From CANHCC01 sp040381555 (GTDB lineage: Bacteria > Bacteroidota > Bacteroidia > J057 > RFSG01), in the NCBI GenBank assembly GCA_040381555.1, contig JBEIHC010000128.1:1-7491 (forward strand): a stretch of 7,491 nucleotides of DNA, in the 5' to 3' direction. Below, one piece after another: positions 1 through 7,042 of this stretch (position 1 is the stretch's first letter; the number at the start of each line of letters is the position of its first letter). A model generated the notes under the pieces. The model was not told the origin of the DNA and ran no database searches. It saw only the letters and a list, made by a program, of their open reading frames with translations. A program made the translations under genes and the position numbers.

Positions 1-62
1 CGTTCGGCTTGGGTAATATCCCGCCACCGCTTTTGAATGATTCGCTTCGTTCTTGTTTCCAT
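1..62 (-). CDS. N-terminal fragment of a probable transposase OrfA-like protein, running off the left edge
   Basis: An ATG at 62-60 opens a frame that stays open to the window edge. It gives about 20 residues, starting METRTKRIIQKRWRDITQAE. The fragment is strongly basic, as expected for the DNA-binding N-terminus of an IS first ORF, but is too short to assign by motif. The call rests mainly on the terminal-repeat-like sequence immediately upstream at 80-104. No clear ribosome binding site is visible. It could instead be an unrelated small basic protein. Confidence 0.4.
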   Translation of the reverse strand, partial: METRTKRIIQKRWRDITQAE

Positions 63-104
63 CTTTTTAGGTTTTAAGGTGTCAACCTATTTCAGGACAA
101 GACA
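1..104 (-). mobile_element. Right-hand end of an insertion sequence, probably IS3 family (partial)
   Basis: A leftward ORF starts at 62. About 18 bases before it, at 80-104, lies a sequence that on the minus strand begins TGTCTTGTCC and ends GGTTGACA. A 25-base end starting with TG and ending in CA, close to the start of a short basic first ORF, is the layout of IS3-family elements; IS150-group ends have a similar TGT...GACA shape (from memory, not searched). The rest of the element, its other end and any target-site duplication lie outside the window. The boundary at 104 is inferred from where the terminal-repeat-like sequence begins. Confidence 0.5.
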
Positions 105-175
105 ACTTGTTAGACTTGAAGTTGCATGATATTGGCGATAAGGTTTGTGGTATTTTCTGTTCTCGTTTTTCGGCT

Positions 176-205
176 GCCCTTGCTCCTCCCTATTTAGGAG
201 CGGGC
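176..205. repeat. Small bulged hairpin in the gene-free interval
   Basis: GCCC (176-179) and GCTCCT (182-187) pair with AGGAGC (196-201) and GGGC (202-205). This gives a 10-bp stem with a two-base bulge and an eight-base loop. It resembles the short GC-rich interspersed hairpins often seen between Bacteroidota genes, but no second copy is present in this window. No U-tract follows on either strand, so it is not called a terminator. Confidence 0.45.
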
Positions 206-422
206 TAGGCATGGGGATAGACAGTTGAGAAATAATAGAATATTCACTACAATTCACTTTGATTCTTCTCCTCTCCTATGTCAATCCCAAGATCTTTGCA
301 TAGACAAGCTCCATTGGAGAGGGGAGGGAGAGGGTATAGCCTTTTTTATAAATTAAGTAGAAGATTTATAATCATACAGGGTACTTCTAAGATTAAATTA
401 CCCACAATTAATGGCGTTGAGC

Positions 423-539
423 TAATTTTATTTAGGTTTCGCAGAGACGCACAATTGTGCGTCTCTTTCCTAATTGTATTTGGGTTTTGTAGAGACGGGC
501 AATTGGGTTTTATAAAGACGGGCAATTGCCCGTCTCTAC
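423..539. repeat. Composite palindromic repeat, copy A
   Basis: A perfect 24-base palindrome lies at 443-466, with arms AGAGACGCAC and AATT at the centre. After a short AT-rich linker come two 23-base direct units at 482-504 and 505-527. Each unit begins GGGTTTT and ends GACGGGCAATT. The second unit is closed by GCCCGTCTCT (528-537), forming a 20-base perfect palindrome at 516-535. The whole arrangement, linker included, recurs at 621-802. The two palindromes share the outer AGAGACG arms but differ in their inner bases (GCAC versus GGGC) while staying self-complementary. Confidence 0.9.
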
Positions 540-620
540 CGATCCATAATTTCATTCCAATCACCATTTTTTAGGGATTTAGGTTTCATTATCCCGATTA
601 TTAATTCAAATACCCTTGCA

Positions 621-802
621 TAATTTTATCTGGGTTTCGTAGAGACGCACAATTGTGCTTCTCTTTCACAATTGTGCGTCTCTTTCCTAATTTTATTTGG
701 GTTTTGTAGAGACGGACAATTGGGTTTTATAAAGACGGGCAATTGGGTTTTATAGAGACGGGCAATTGGGTTTTATAAAGACGGGCAATTGCCCGTCTCT
801 AC
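621..802. repeat. Composite palindromic repeat, copy B (expanded)
   Basis: This copy has the same order of parts as copy A but is longer. The GCACAATTGTGC palindrome is imperfectly doubled (641-658 and 667-683). Four 23-base direct units follow at 699-721, 722-744, 745-767 and 768-790, closed by GCCCGTCTCT at 791-800. The units differ by single bases (GTA/ATA, AGAG/AAAG, GGAC/GGGC). The difference from copy A, four units against two, points to expansion or contraction by slippage or unequal exchange at the CAATTG centres. Confidence 0.9.
777..802 (-). terminator. Possible transcription terminator of the opp-bat operon, supplied by the palindromic repeat
   Basis: The perfect palindrome AGACGGGCAATTGCCCGTCT (779-798) begins 28 bases after the batC stop codon. 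Read on the minus strand it forms a GC-rich stem with an AATT tip, followed by TTATAAAA. That is a hairpin plus a modest T-rich tail. The tail is short for an intrinsic terminator, so termination is an inference from position and structure. The element is also simply the last unit of repeat copy B. Confidence 0.4.
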
Positions 803-826
803 TATTTCCCCAATCTCAACAACCCT

Positions 827-1471
827 CTACCAACTTGGCTTCCCATCTCTTTCTGGCCGATTTTTAACCTTCTTCCGCAATTGCTGCAAAAATTGCTGCT
901 CCTTGGCAGCCATCTCTTTCAGAATCTTTTCTGCCTCGGCATCCGTCACAATCGGATTGTTACTTTGGTTGCCGTTTTGCTCTGTTGGCTTGGGCTTGGA
1001 TCCTTGAGCCTGATTCTGTTTCTTCTGGTTTTCCTGCTCCGGATCGGGCGGGGGAGGAGGGGGATTCGGTTGAGGCTTCCGCAATAATTCATAGTTATAC
1101 CGAGCAAGGTCATTTCCCGGATATTCCCTCAATGATTGTTTCAGTAATTCCATGGCCTCCCCAATTTTATTCTCCTGAGCCAGAAATACCGCACGATTAT
1201 TTAAGGACCTAGAACGAATCTCAGCATTGCCAGACCTGGATAATTGCCCATATAAGGCCATAGATAAAGAGGTACTGTCTGACTTCATCCAAGCCAGCGC
1301 TTCATTATAGGATGCTTCAGATTTTAGCTCAGGCCATTTTTCAGAAGCGGCTCGATACAAACTCCCTGCTTTTCTATATTCTTTGGATTGGTATGCTTCA
1401 AGTGCCAAGTCTGTTATACTCGGTGTGCTGCCAGGCCAAAGGACCAGTAGAAATAATAAATAAATTTTCAT
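827..1471 (-). CDS. batC: BatC-like TPR protein, exported or membrane-anchored
   Basis: This 214-residue protein opens with a hydrophobic signal or anchor (about residues 3-14) without a lipobox cysteine. Residues 20-130 are alpha-helical and TPR-like: one section holds NNRAVFLAQENKIGEAMELL, and a segment ending DLARYNYELL is typical of BatC proteins of Bacteroidota. A proline- and glutamine-rich linker follows (about 132-172). The C-terminal charged helix (TDAEAEKILKEMAAKEQQFL) resembles the EKIL..M..KE.. end of this family. The ATG overlaps the batB stop in ATGA (1471-1468), so translation is probably coupled. TPR regions bind other proteins, and the likely partner is BatB. The biochemical role of Bat proteins is unsettled; aerotolerance and stress roles have been proposed. 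No batD or batE follows. Confidence 0.85.
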   Translation of the reverse strand: MKIYLLFLLVLWPGSTPSITDLALEAYQSKEYRKAGSLYRAASEKWPELKSEASYNEALAWMKSDSTSLSMALYGQLSRSGNAEIRSRSLNNRAVFLAQENKIGEAMELLKQSLREYPGNDLARYNYELLRKPQPNPPPPPPDPEQENQKKQNQAQGSKPKPTEQNGNQSNNPIVTDAEAEKILKEMAAKEQQFLQQLRKKVKNRPERDGKPSW

Positions 1472-2454
1472 CTTCTAACTGGGGTAAAATATAAAGCCAC
1501 AAAACAGAATAATATTGCCAAACCCAAAAACCATTGGTATTGGTTGGATGCAGATTTCTCTTCTCGCTCATCTACCAAGGTTGCCGGTAGATTCTTGAGT
1601 CTTTGTCCTAGATCCGATAGGTTTTCTCCAGTAGAATTAATACTGAATGCCTCTTCTCCACTTTGATTGGCAATTTGTTGAATAGTCTCTACATTAACTT
1701 TACTTATAGCCATTTGGCCACCAGCATCCGTATGGAATTGATTGCTTCCTGCCTCCAAAGGAATAGGTGCCCCAGAACCGCTGCCTACAGAAATAGGTAT
1801 GACTCTTACTCCTTGATTTTCTAATCTCAATAGAACGGATGTGTACTTATCTCCGAAATCTTCCCCATCAGTTAATATTACCACTGCTCGACTGACTTTT
1901 TTTCCTTTAATTCTAGGCTCTGCGGCAAAACGCTCCAAAGTTTTCGATAAACCTGCCCGTAAATCAGTCCCTGTATTGGAGAATTGATTGGTCTCCACCA
2001 TGTTTAATAGCAAGGTTAATAATTTTGAATCAGTTGTTAAGGGGCATTGCACAAAGCCTTGTGATGTATAAACAATCAATCCCATCTTGTCTCCTCTCAT
2101 TTGTCGGATTACCTCTGTCAATTCTTTTTTGACTTTTTCTAGTCTGGATGGTTTGAGGTCCCGACAATTCATGGAGGCACTTATGTCTAAAAGAAAATAA
2201 ATTTCCCTGCCCATTATATTGACCTCTCGATTCGCATTCCCCCAGGCAGGTCCTAATAATGAAAGGCCAACCAGACAAATAGCTCCTGCCATTAGGAAAT
2301 ATTTAGCAATCGGATTGTGTTTTCGATACTGTGCTGGATTAAACCAATTGTTAAAAACCTTCTCTGAGCGATGTTGCACAATAAGCAATAATACCAAAAT
2401 CAATGGGATGCTAAGTACCCACCACAAGTCTTCTAAGTTTGCCCATTCTATCAC
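1468..2454 (-). CDS. batB: BatB-like membrane protein with a von Willebrand factor A domain
   Basis: This 328-residue protein has the usual BatA/BatB plan: two N-terminal membrane helices (about 10-27 and 52-70), a VWA domain (about 83-285) and a C-terminal helix (about 307-324). The metal-ion-dependent adhesion site looks intact: D90-x-S92-x-S94 in LLDISASM, T163 in NTGTDL and D196 in ILTDGED. QCPLTTDS and the GSGAPIPLE segment favour BatB over BatA. The domain should face the periplasm and bind a protein ligand through a divalent metal. The start is GTG at 2454; no ATG fits, and an in-frame TAA lies four codons upstream (2466-2464). No Shine-Dalgarno site is visible. It lies 79 bases after the OppC stop and overlaps batC by 4 bases. 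No BatA, DUF58 or MoxR gene is in view. Confidence 0.9.
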   Translation of the reverse strand: MIEWANLEDLWWVLSIPLILVLLLIVQHRSEKVFNNWFNPAQYRKHNPIAKYFLMAGAICLVGLSLLGPAWGNANREVNIMGREIYFLLDISASMNCRDLKPSRLEKVKKELTEVIRQMRGDKMGLIVYTSQGFVQCPLTTDSKLLTLLLNMVETNQFSNTGTDLRAGLSKTLERFAAEPRIKGKKVSRAVVILTDGEDFGDKYTSVLLRLENQGVRVIPISVGSGSGAPIPLEAGSNQFHTDAGGQMAISKVNVETIQQIANQSGEEAFSINSTGENLSDLGQRLKNLPATLVDEREEKSASNQYQWFLGLAILFCFVALYFTPVRR

Positions 2455-2533
2455 AGAGGAAAATTACGCAAAATCAGTATTCATCGGGTTACTGGGTGAA
2501 ATATCCTGAGTCAACTCATTCTAAAACGAAGAA

Positions 2534-3745
2534 TTAGCTTGAGGGGAATTTAGGGTCAAAGTAATCTCGAAGTTTCTCCCCGAAAATATTAAGGGAAAAT
2601 AAGGTGAGAAATAACGCCAGTCCAGGCCAGAGTGCCATCCACCAGGCGGAAAGGTCTTTGCGTGCTGAGCTCAATAAATTTCCCCAAGAAACCACATCCG
2701 CCGGCTCTCGAATAAAACTCAATGAGGCTTCCGCCAAAATCGCCCCTGCTATAGAAAAACTGAGTATCGCCCATACAGGTGCCAAGGCATTGGGTAAGGC
2801 ATGGTATAAGAATACGCGCATACCTGAGTATCCTAAACCTTGGGCCGCTGTGATATACGATTCCTCTCTCACCCGAAGTAGCTCTCCTCGCACAAACCGG
2901 GCAATCGGAGGCCAGCTGGTTAGGCCAATCCAAAATGCGGTCATTCCTGCATCTGGTTCGGTGATGGCTGCAACTGCCAGTATCAAAAATAAAGTGGGAA
3001 TGGATTGCTTGATTTCAATCATTCGGGAAATCAGTATATCCATCCATATACTTCTTGTTTTACGCAAAATTTGAATTCTCTGAAGGGCCTTACTCAGTCT
3101 GGAAAATCCCCAAAGGATGAAAACAAAAATTACAATAGAAATGAAAATTTGCCCGATGAATGAAATTACTCCTTGCTGTAAACCTTCCCCTAAATCTTTC
3201 ATTCGTACCTGAAAGCCATAAAACCAAGCCATCAAAACTGCTGGCCCAGAAAGAAGCAGACTAGCAAGAGATACTCTTAATCCTTGATCGCCCCAATACC
3301 CGGAAAGTCCACCAAGTGTGAGTCCGATAATCAGTGCAATTAAAACGGAAAGGATACCTGTAAATAAGGCCGTACGACTGCCATGGATAATACGACTGAA
3401 TAAATCTCTGCCTAATTCGTCTGTGCCTAATAAATGCTTGGAAAAGTCTCCTTTCCCTTCAAAGTCAAGGTCTCCTGGGTCATAGGGAATCAGAGTTCGA
3501 ATGGTTTGGGGCGCATTGTAGTTCTTCCAATCAATTTGGGCCCATTCTCCGGGAGTTTCCATTCCTAGCCAGTATCGAAAGGCAGGATGCACAACTTCTC
3601 CCTTCCATTCTGTTTTCAAGGGTTTGGAGGTGGCAATCAATTCTGCCAAGCCAGCACTAATTACCCAAATGATTAACCATATACTTGCCAGCCCAGCTAA
3701 CCAAGAGGAGGAAAAGGAAGCGAAATGAAGTTTCTTTCCTTTCAT
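2534..3745 (-). CDS. oppC: OppC-class ABC transporter permease (peptide/nickel family) with an extra two-helix insertion
   Basis: This inner-membrane channel subunit of a peptide-type ABC importer has 403 residues, against about 300 for the family. It has an N-terminal helix (about 15-35) and a periplasmic stretch. The family signature HLLGTDELGRDLFSR (104-118) follows, then the BPD_transp_1 core. The EAA loop that docks on the ATPase is seen at about 295-323 (YITAAQGLGYSGMRVFLYHA, then LPNA). Between GLSGYWGD (147-153) and MDILISRMIEIKQSIP (235-250), where the usual protein is nearly contiguous, about 80 residues are inserted, with two likely helices (158-178 and 193-213). The start ATG overlaps the OppB stop by ATGA (3745-3742). 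Substrate is unknown; the oppC symbol marks the subunit class only, and DppC-like is equally possible. Confidence 0.88.
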   Translation of the reverse strand: MKGKKLHFASFSSSWLAGLASIWLIIWVISAGLAELIATSKPLKTEWKGEVVHPAFRYWLGMETPGEWAQIDWKNYNAPQTIRTLIPYDPGDLDFEGKGDFSKHLLGTDELGRDLFSRIIHGSRTALFTGILSVLIALIIGLTLGGLSGYWGDQGLRVSLASLLLSGPAVLMAWFYGFQVRMKDLGEGLQQGVISFIGQIFISIVIFVFILWGFSRLSKALQRIQILRKTRSIWMDILISRMIEIKQSIPTLFLILAVAAITEPDAGMTAFWIGLTSWPPIARFVRGELLRVREESYITAAQGLGYSGMRVFLYHALPNALAPVWAILSFSIAGAILAEASLSFIREPADVVSWGNLLSSARKDLSAWWMALWPGLALFLTLFSLNIFGEKLRDYFDPKFPSS

Positions 3746-5115
3746 TTTTTATCCAATCGAATTCGGGGGTCTGCCCAATGATACAATAAGTCAGCTAATA
3801 AAACTCCCAGAAGAGTTAAAACTCCCGTCAGCATAAAAACCGCAATAACCACCGGATAGTCACGGTGGCTAATAGCCTGCCAGGTAAGCATTCCCATTCC
3901 GGGTATAGTGAAAATGGTTTCGAGTATTATAGATCCACTAATCAGGCCGGGAAGAATTTGACCCACTAAGGTAATTAAGGGAAGGAGAGAATTTCGAAGG
4001 GCATGTTTCCAAACAACCCATTTTTCAGATACCCCTTTAGCGCGAGCAGTGCGTACATAATCAGATTGCAAATTTTCTAACAGGGCATTTCTTATTTGCC
4101 CAGATAAAAAAGCAAAGGAACTGTAAGCATAGGCAAAGGTTGGTAGTATTAAATGCCAGGCGATGTCGCTCATTTTCTTCGAAAAGGACCAACTTTCCTG
4201 ACTTCTAATGTCTGATATTCCTCCTGCCGGAAAAATGTCGAAAATCAATCCGGAACTGAAAATGATTAACAATAATGTAGCCACCCAAAATGCAGGAAGG
4301 GAATACAGAATAAATAAAAATCCATTGAGCAGTCTTTCCCCTACACTTCCATATTTCTTGGCCGCATATACTCCAGCAGGAATAGAAACTCCAAGTGCAA
4401 GTATCAGCGAAAGGAAATTGACTAAAACAGTCCAGATAAGTGCTTCTGGAAGTTTAGAAGAAACCGGCCGTCCATCCCGAAAGGAAGTACCTAAGTCAAG
4501 ATTGAAAAGTCTGATCAGCCAGGTATGAAACTGATTGTTCTGTCCGTACCAAACCAGTTTAGGGTAATATTGTTTCCAAGTGTTTTCAGGGTTGAAATCT
4601 GGAATCGCCCAATGCTCCAATCCATATTCTGGATACTGAGTGGCGAACTGTTGAACGCGTTCCTGAATCAAGTTCAATTCCTCACTTCTGATTTCTTGAA
4701 AAAAAGTAAGTAAAGAGGTTCGATTTGTATCTGATTTTGCAAGGAATAACTTACCCTCGGCTTGCTGCAAGCTACGGTAAAATGCTAAGGCAAGCGTCCC
4801 TTGCTGACTTTCTCTGGCCATTGTTTCAACCCAAGCTTTATCCTGGGGAAAAGGGACGGTAAATAGTGAATCTACCTCATCGCCTCTGCATAAGGCAAAG
4901 TAAAAAACAGGTTGATCGAGTTTTAATTCTTTCCATTTTCGGATATAGACTTCAGGCCCACTCATAGGGTCATTTCCTAAACGGATGCCTTCCTCACTCA
5001 AGGTTCTAAGTACTGGGTCGCCTGGGGTGTTTTGCGTGAGCCAAAAGGAAAGTAATGCCAGTACTGTCAATACAGGCAAGCCAAGTAGTATGCGTTTCAG
5101 AAAATATGCGCCCAT
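3742..5115 (-). CDS. oppB: OppB-class ABC transporter permease with an enlarged periplasmic loop
   Basis: This 457-residue protein is the partner permease of the OppC-class subunit; usual OppB/DppB proteins are about 310-340. It begins with the family N-terminus, MGAYFLKRILLGLPVLTVLA, and the following NTPGDPV. The conserved segment FNLDLGTSFRDGRPV is at 204-218, and the BPD_transp_1 core follows. The EAA loop is at about 352-382 (DYVRTARAKGVSEKWVVWKH, then ALRNSLLPL). The end, ADLLYHWADPRIRL, is also typical. The extra length is a charged, glutamine-rich soluble stretch at about 75-195, between the first helix and the LGTS segment, predicted to be periplasmic. Start ATG at 5115, 31 bases after the lipoprotein stop, with only a weak GGGA upstream. 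Substrate is unknown; the symbol names the subunit class. Confidence 0.9.
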   Translation of the reverse strand: MGAYFLKRILLGLPVLTVLALLSFWLTQNTPGDPVLRTLSEEGIRLGNDPMSGPEVYIRKWKELKLDQPVFYFALCRGDEVDSLFTVPFPQDKAWVETMARESQQGTLALAFYRSLQQAEGKLFLAKSDTNRTSLLTFFQEIRSEELNLIQERVQQFATQYPEYGLEHWAIPDFNPENTWKQYYPKLVWYGQNNQFHTWLIRLFNLDLGTSFRDGRPVSSKLPEALIWTVLVNFLSLILALGVSIPAGVYAAKKYGSVGERLLNGFLFILYSLPAFWVATLLLIIFSSGLIFDIFPAGGISDIRSQESWSFSKKMSDIAWHLILPTFAYAYSSFAFLSGQIRNALLENLQSDYVRTARAKGVSEKWVVWKHALRNSLLPLITLVGQILPGLISGSIILETIFTIPGMGMLTWQAISHRDYPVVIAVFMLTGVLTLLGVLLADLLYHWADPRIRLDKK

Positions 5116-5146
5116 TCCCGACTAAATTGTTGGCGATGGGGTTGCC

Positions 5147-6952
5147 TTATTGCTCAGTGTATTTCGATAGATTTTTCGGAATCCACATTCGAGACAGTAA
5201 GAAATTTGGGCGGATGATGGTCGTTTGTACGCCTTTAATTCTTCGGCTTACAGCAAATAAGTTTTGAGACGATAATAGGAAAATACAAGGAGCTTCTTGA
5301 TAGATAATCTCCTGAAATTTTCGAACCTTTTCTGCACGACGAGCCGGATTGATTTCTTTTTCTATTTCCCCTAACATTCCATCGGTCTCCTGATTGCCAA
5401 AGCCCATAAAGTTAAATCCTCCATTGAGCCAAGAGTCTGTATGGAATTGTTCTTTCAAATCACTTGGACCTGGACCTGCCGCTAAGGAATGATACATCAT
5501 GTCAAAATCATGATTGGCCATTTTTTCTCTCAATACAGCATTCTCATAACCGGTTACATTAATTTTAATTCCCGCTTTACGAGCATCTTCCGCAAACATC
5601 AACCCGATGTTTTTTCTGACCTCTACATTTTGACCGAAAGCAAACTCTACCTCAAATTCTACTCGCTTGCCTTCAACCATTTTATCTAATGTACCATTGC
5701 CATTGGAGTCTTCCCATCCTGCCTCTTTCAATAATTTCCGGGCCTCTTCAGCATTAAACTCTATTGGATTCAAACTGGCATTGTATTCATCTTTTTTAAG
5801 ATACGGAACCGGCCCACTGATACGACGCGCATACCCAAATACAAATTGGTCAATGGCTTTCTCTACATTCATTAATAATTGCATCGCTTTTCGAACTCTC
5901 ACATCGGTAAACAAAGCTTTCCTTTTTTTGCCCGGTTTCATATTCATTCCTACAAAAGAATAACTAAACATGTCTGACCGCATCAATTGAAAGTTTTTCG
6001 CCACTTCTGGATTTTTCTCTAATTCCTGAAACACATTGGGTCGAATGGCATAACTTAAATCTACTCTTTGTGCCTTCAGTTCCAAGATGGCAGTATTCAT
6101 GTCGTTGATGATGCGGAATACCAGTTTTTTGGGCCAAGCCTGAAATTCTTCTCCCGTCTCAGAATCTCCCCACCACTTGGCTTTTCGCTCCAAGACCACT
6201 TGTTGTCCACTCGTCCATTCTGCCAAAGCATAGGGCCCGGAGCCAATTACATATCCCTTTTCCCGACGATATTTTTCATCCAAGTATTCTTTTGCAAAAG
6301 CCTCCAAATCCGGATTGTTGGCCAATTGTTCTGCATTTTCTTTGAGTTGTAGGAGGGAGAATTTATCTAAAATGCCTTTGGAATCGTAGTGATACTTAGG
6401 CATTACGGGCAAATCTGCAATGTTCATCTCATTATTTACCCCTGCTTCTTTCGTGATAACAGTGAATTTTTTCGGATTAGTTGGGTCTTGTATCACCTCT
6501 TCAATAAAATCGATATATAGGCTCAGCCTAGAATTTACTCTGGGATTCCGTATAATTTTCAAGGTCGTGATAAAATCCTGGGCGGTTACTGGGGTGCCAT
6601 TATCCCATTGAGCATTCTGACGGATGGTAAAGGTGAATTCCTTGCCACTTTCGGAGATTTCTGGTCTGCTTTCTGCCAAAATGGGTAAAGGCTGCAATGT
6701 TTGAGGGTCAAATTGCATCAAACTTTGAAAAATATTTCCGGTACAAAGCATATCTGCCGAAACTGTACTATAATGCGTAGGCAGCAGCATATCTGGCTCC
6801 TCTAACTGATGGACCACCAGCCAATCATTGATTTCAGGCTCTGTCTGTTCCGAAAAATACTTATCCTCAGTCTGGGAACCTTGAGGATTGCATGCCCAAA
6901 GGAAAAAGGAAAGAATCAACAGAAACAGGGTAATAATAGGTAGTTTTCTCAT
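5147..6952 (-). CDS. Peptide/oligopeptide-type ABC transporter substrate-binding lipoprotein (SBP_bac_5 family)
   Basis: The ATG at 6952 gives 601 residues. A TTG two codons upstream (6958) is in frame but less likely. MRK plus a hydrophobic run ends in the lipobox FLWAC, with the lipid-carrying cysteine at 21. It should therefore be anchored and face the periplasm. The body is a family 5 binding protein: FTFTIRQNAQWDNGTPVTAQ with DF (about 107-127), the GSGPYALAEW segment with KWWGD (about 237-262), FTDVRVRKAMQLLMN (about 348-362) and GWEDSNGNGTLDK (about 412-424), common before the C-terminal lobe. Two matching permeases follow at once, so it most likely delivers ligand to them. The ligand (oligopeptide, dipeptide, muropeptide or other) cannot be read from sequence. 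A small ORF with a strong ribosome binding site ends 2 bases before this start. Confidence 0.92.
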   Translation of the reverse strand: MRKLPIITLFLLILSFFLWACNPQGSQTEDKYFSEQTEPEINDWLVVHQLEEPDMLLPTHYSTVSADMLCTGNIFQSLMQFDPQTLQPLPILAESRPEISESGKEFTFTIRQNAQWDNGTPVTAQDFITTLKIIRNPRVNSRLSLYIDFIEEVIQDPTNPKKFTVITKEAGVNNEMNIADLPVMPKYHYDSKGILDKFSLLQLKENAEQLANNPDLEAFAKEYLDEKYRREKGYVIGSGPYALAEWTSGQQVVLERKAKWWGDSETGEEFQAWPKKLVFRIINDMNTAILELKAQRVDLSYAIRPNVFQELEKNPEVAKNFQLMRSDMFSYSFVGMNMKPGKKRKALFTDVRVRKAMQLLMNVEKAIDQFVFGYARRISGPVPYLKKDEYNASLNPIEFNAEEARKLLKEAGWEDSNGNGTLDKMVEGKRVEFEVEFAFGQNVEVRKNIGLMFAEDARKAGIKINVTGYENAVLREKMANHDFDMMYHSLAAGPGPSDLKEQFHTDSWLNGGFNFMGFGNQETDGMLGEIEKEINPARRAEKVRKFQEIIYQEAPCIFLLSSQNLFAVSRRIKGVQTTIIRPNFLLSRMWIPKNLSKYTEQ

Positions 6953-6954
6953 AT

Positions 6955-7032
6955 TCAAAAAGGGTATAGAATAATCAGGATAAATTTAGAGAGAATTGTC
7001 TTGTCCCGGGAACGGAATTCTTGAAATTCCAT
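6955..7032 (-). CDS. Possible 25-residue leader peptide upstream of the binding-protein gene
   Basis: ATG at 7032-7030 opens a 25-codon frame (MEFQEFRSRDKTILSKFILI, then ILYPF) ending TGA at 6957-6955. The C-terminal half is hydrophobic, the N-terminal half charged. AAGGAGG lies 10 bases before its ATG, the only strong Shine-Dalgarno-like site seen for any gene here. The stop is 2 bases from the lipoprotein ATG (TGAATATG), so ribosomes finishing this frame could restart on it. No homologue is recognised. It may be chance, since 25 codons is short and any minus-strand promoter would lie within or next to the tRNA gene. Confidence 0.3.
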   Translation of the reverse strand: MEFQEFRSRDKTILSKFILIILYPF

Positions 7033-7042
7033 TTTTAATTTT

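Larger units (their letters stand above)
105..826. other. Gene-free interval between the insertion sequence and batC
   Basis: No reading frame here looks like a protein. The longest frames (278-574 on plus, 346-567 on minus) run through palindromic repeats and have repeat-derived sequence. The interval contains a bulged hairpin at 176-205, a purine/pyrimidine-rich stretch with weak inverted symmetry at 266-326, and two composite palindromic repeat copies at 423-539 and 621-802. No promoter was recognised. If batD or other Bat genes once followed batC, no trace of them is readable here. Confidence 0.7.

Noticed and set aside
278..574. 98-codon plus-strand and 73-codon minus-strand (346-567) frames in the gene-free interval
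   Set aside because: Both frames cross the palindromic repeats and their residues are direct products of the repeat (for example RDGQL repeated). No domain, no ribosome binding site and no neighbour supports a gene.
789..1212. Plus-strand frames opposite batC, including ones at 789-1007, 881-1087 and 985-1212
   Set aside because: They are antisense to a well-supported BatC gene, and their composition follows from its proline/glutamine codons.
1468..2454. BatA rather than BatB, or a MoxR-linked chelatase subunit
   Set aside because: The GSGAPIPLE and GGQMAISKVN segments after the VWA core, and the BatC-like gene directly downstream, fit BatB better. There is no chelatase-type AAA gene nearby.
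2464..2484. Six-codon ORF in frame just upstream of batB
   Set aside because: ATG to TAA is only MNTDFA and has no ribosome binding site. It is within chance expectation for a 79-base gap.
2604..3074. 156-codon plus-strand frame opposite the OppC-class gene
   Set aside because: It lies wholly antisense to a permease with clear family motifs and shows no recognisable protein features.
6956..6958. TTG start for the binding lipoprotein
   Set aside because: An ATG two codons later (6952) gives the same signal peptide with a normal MRK start and sits at coupling distance from the leader ORF stop.
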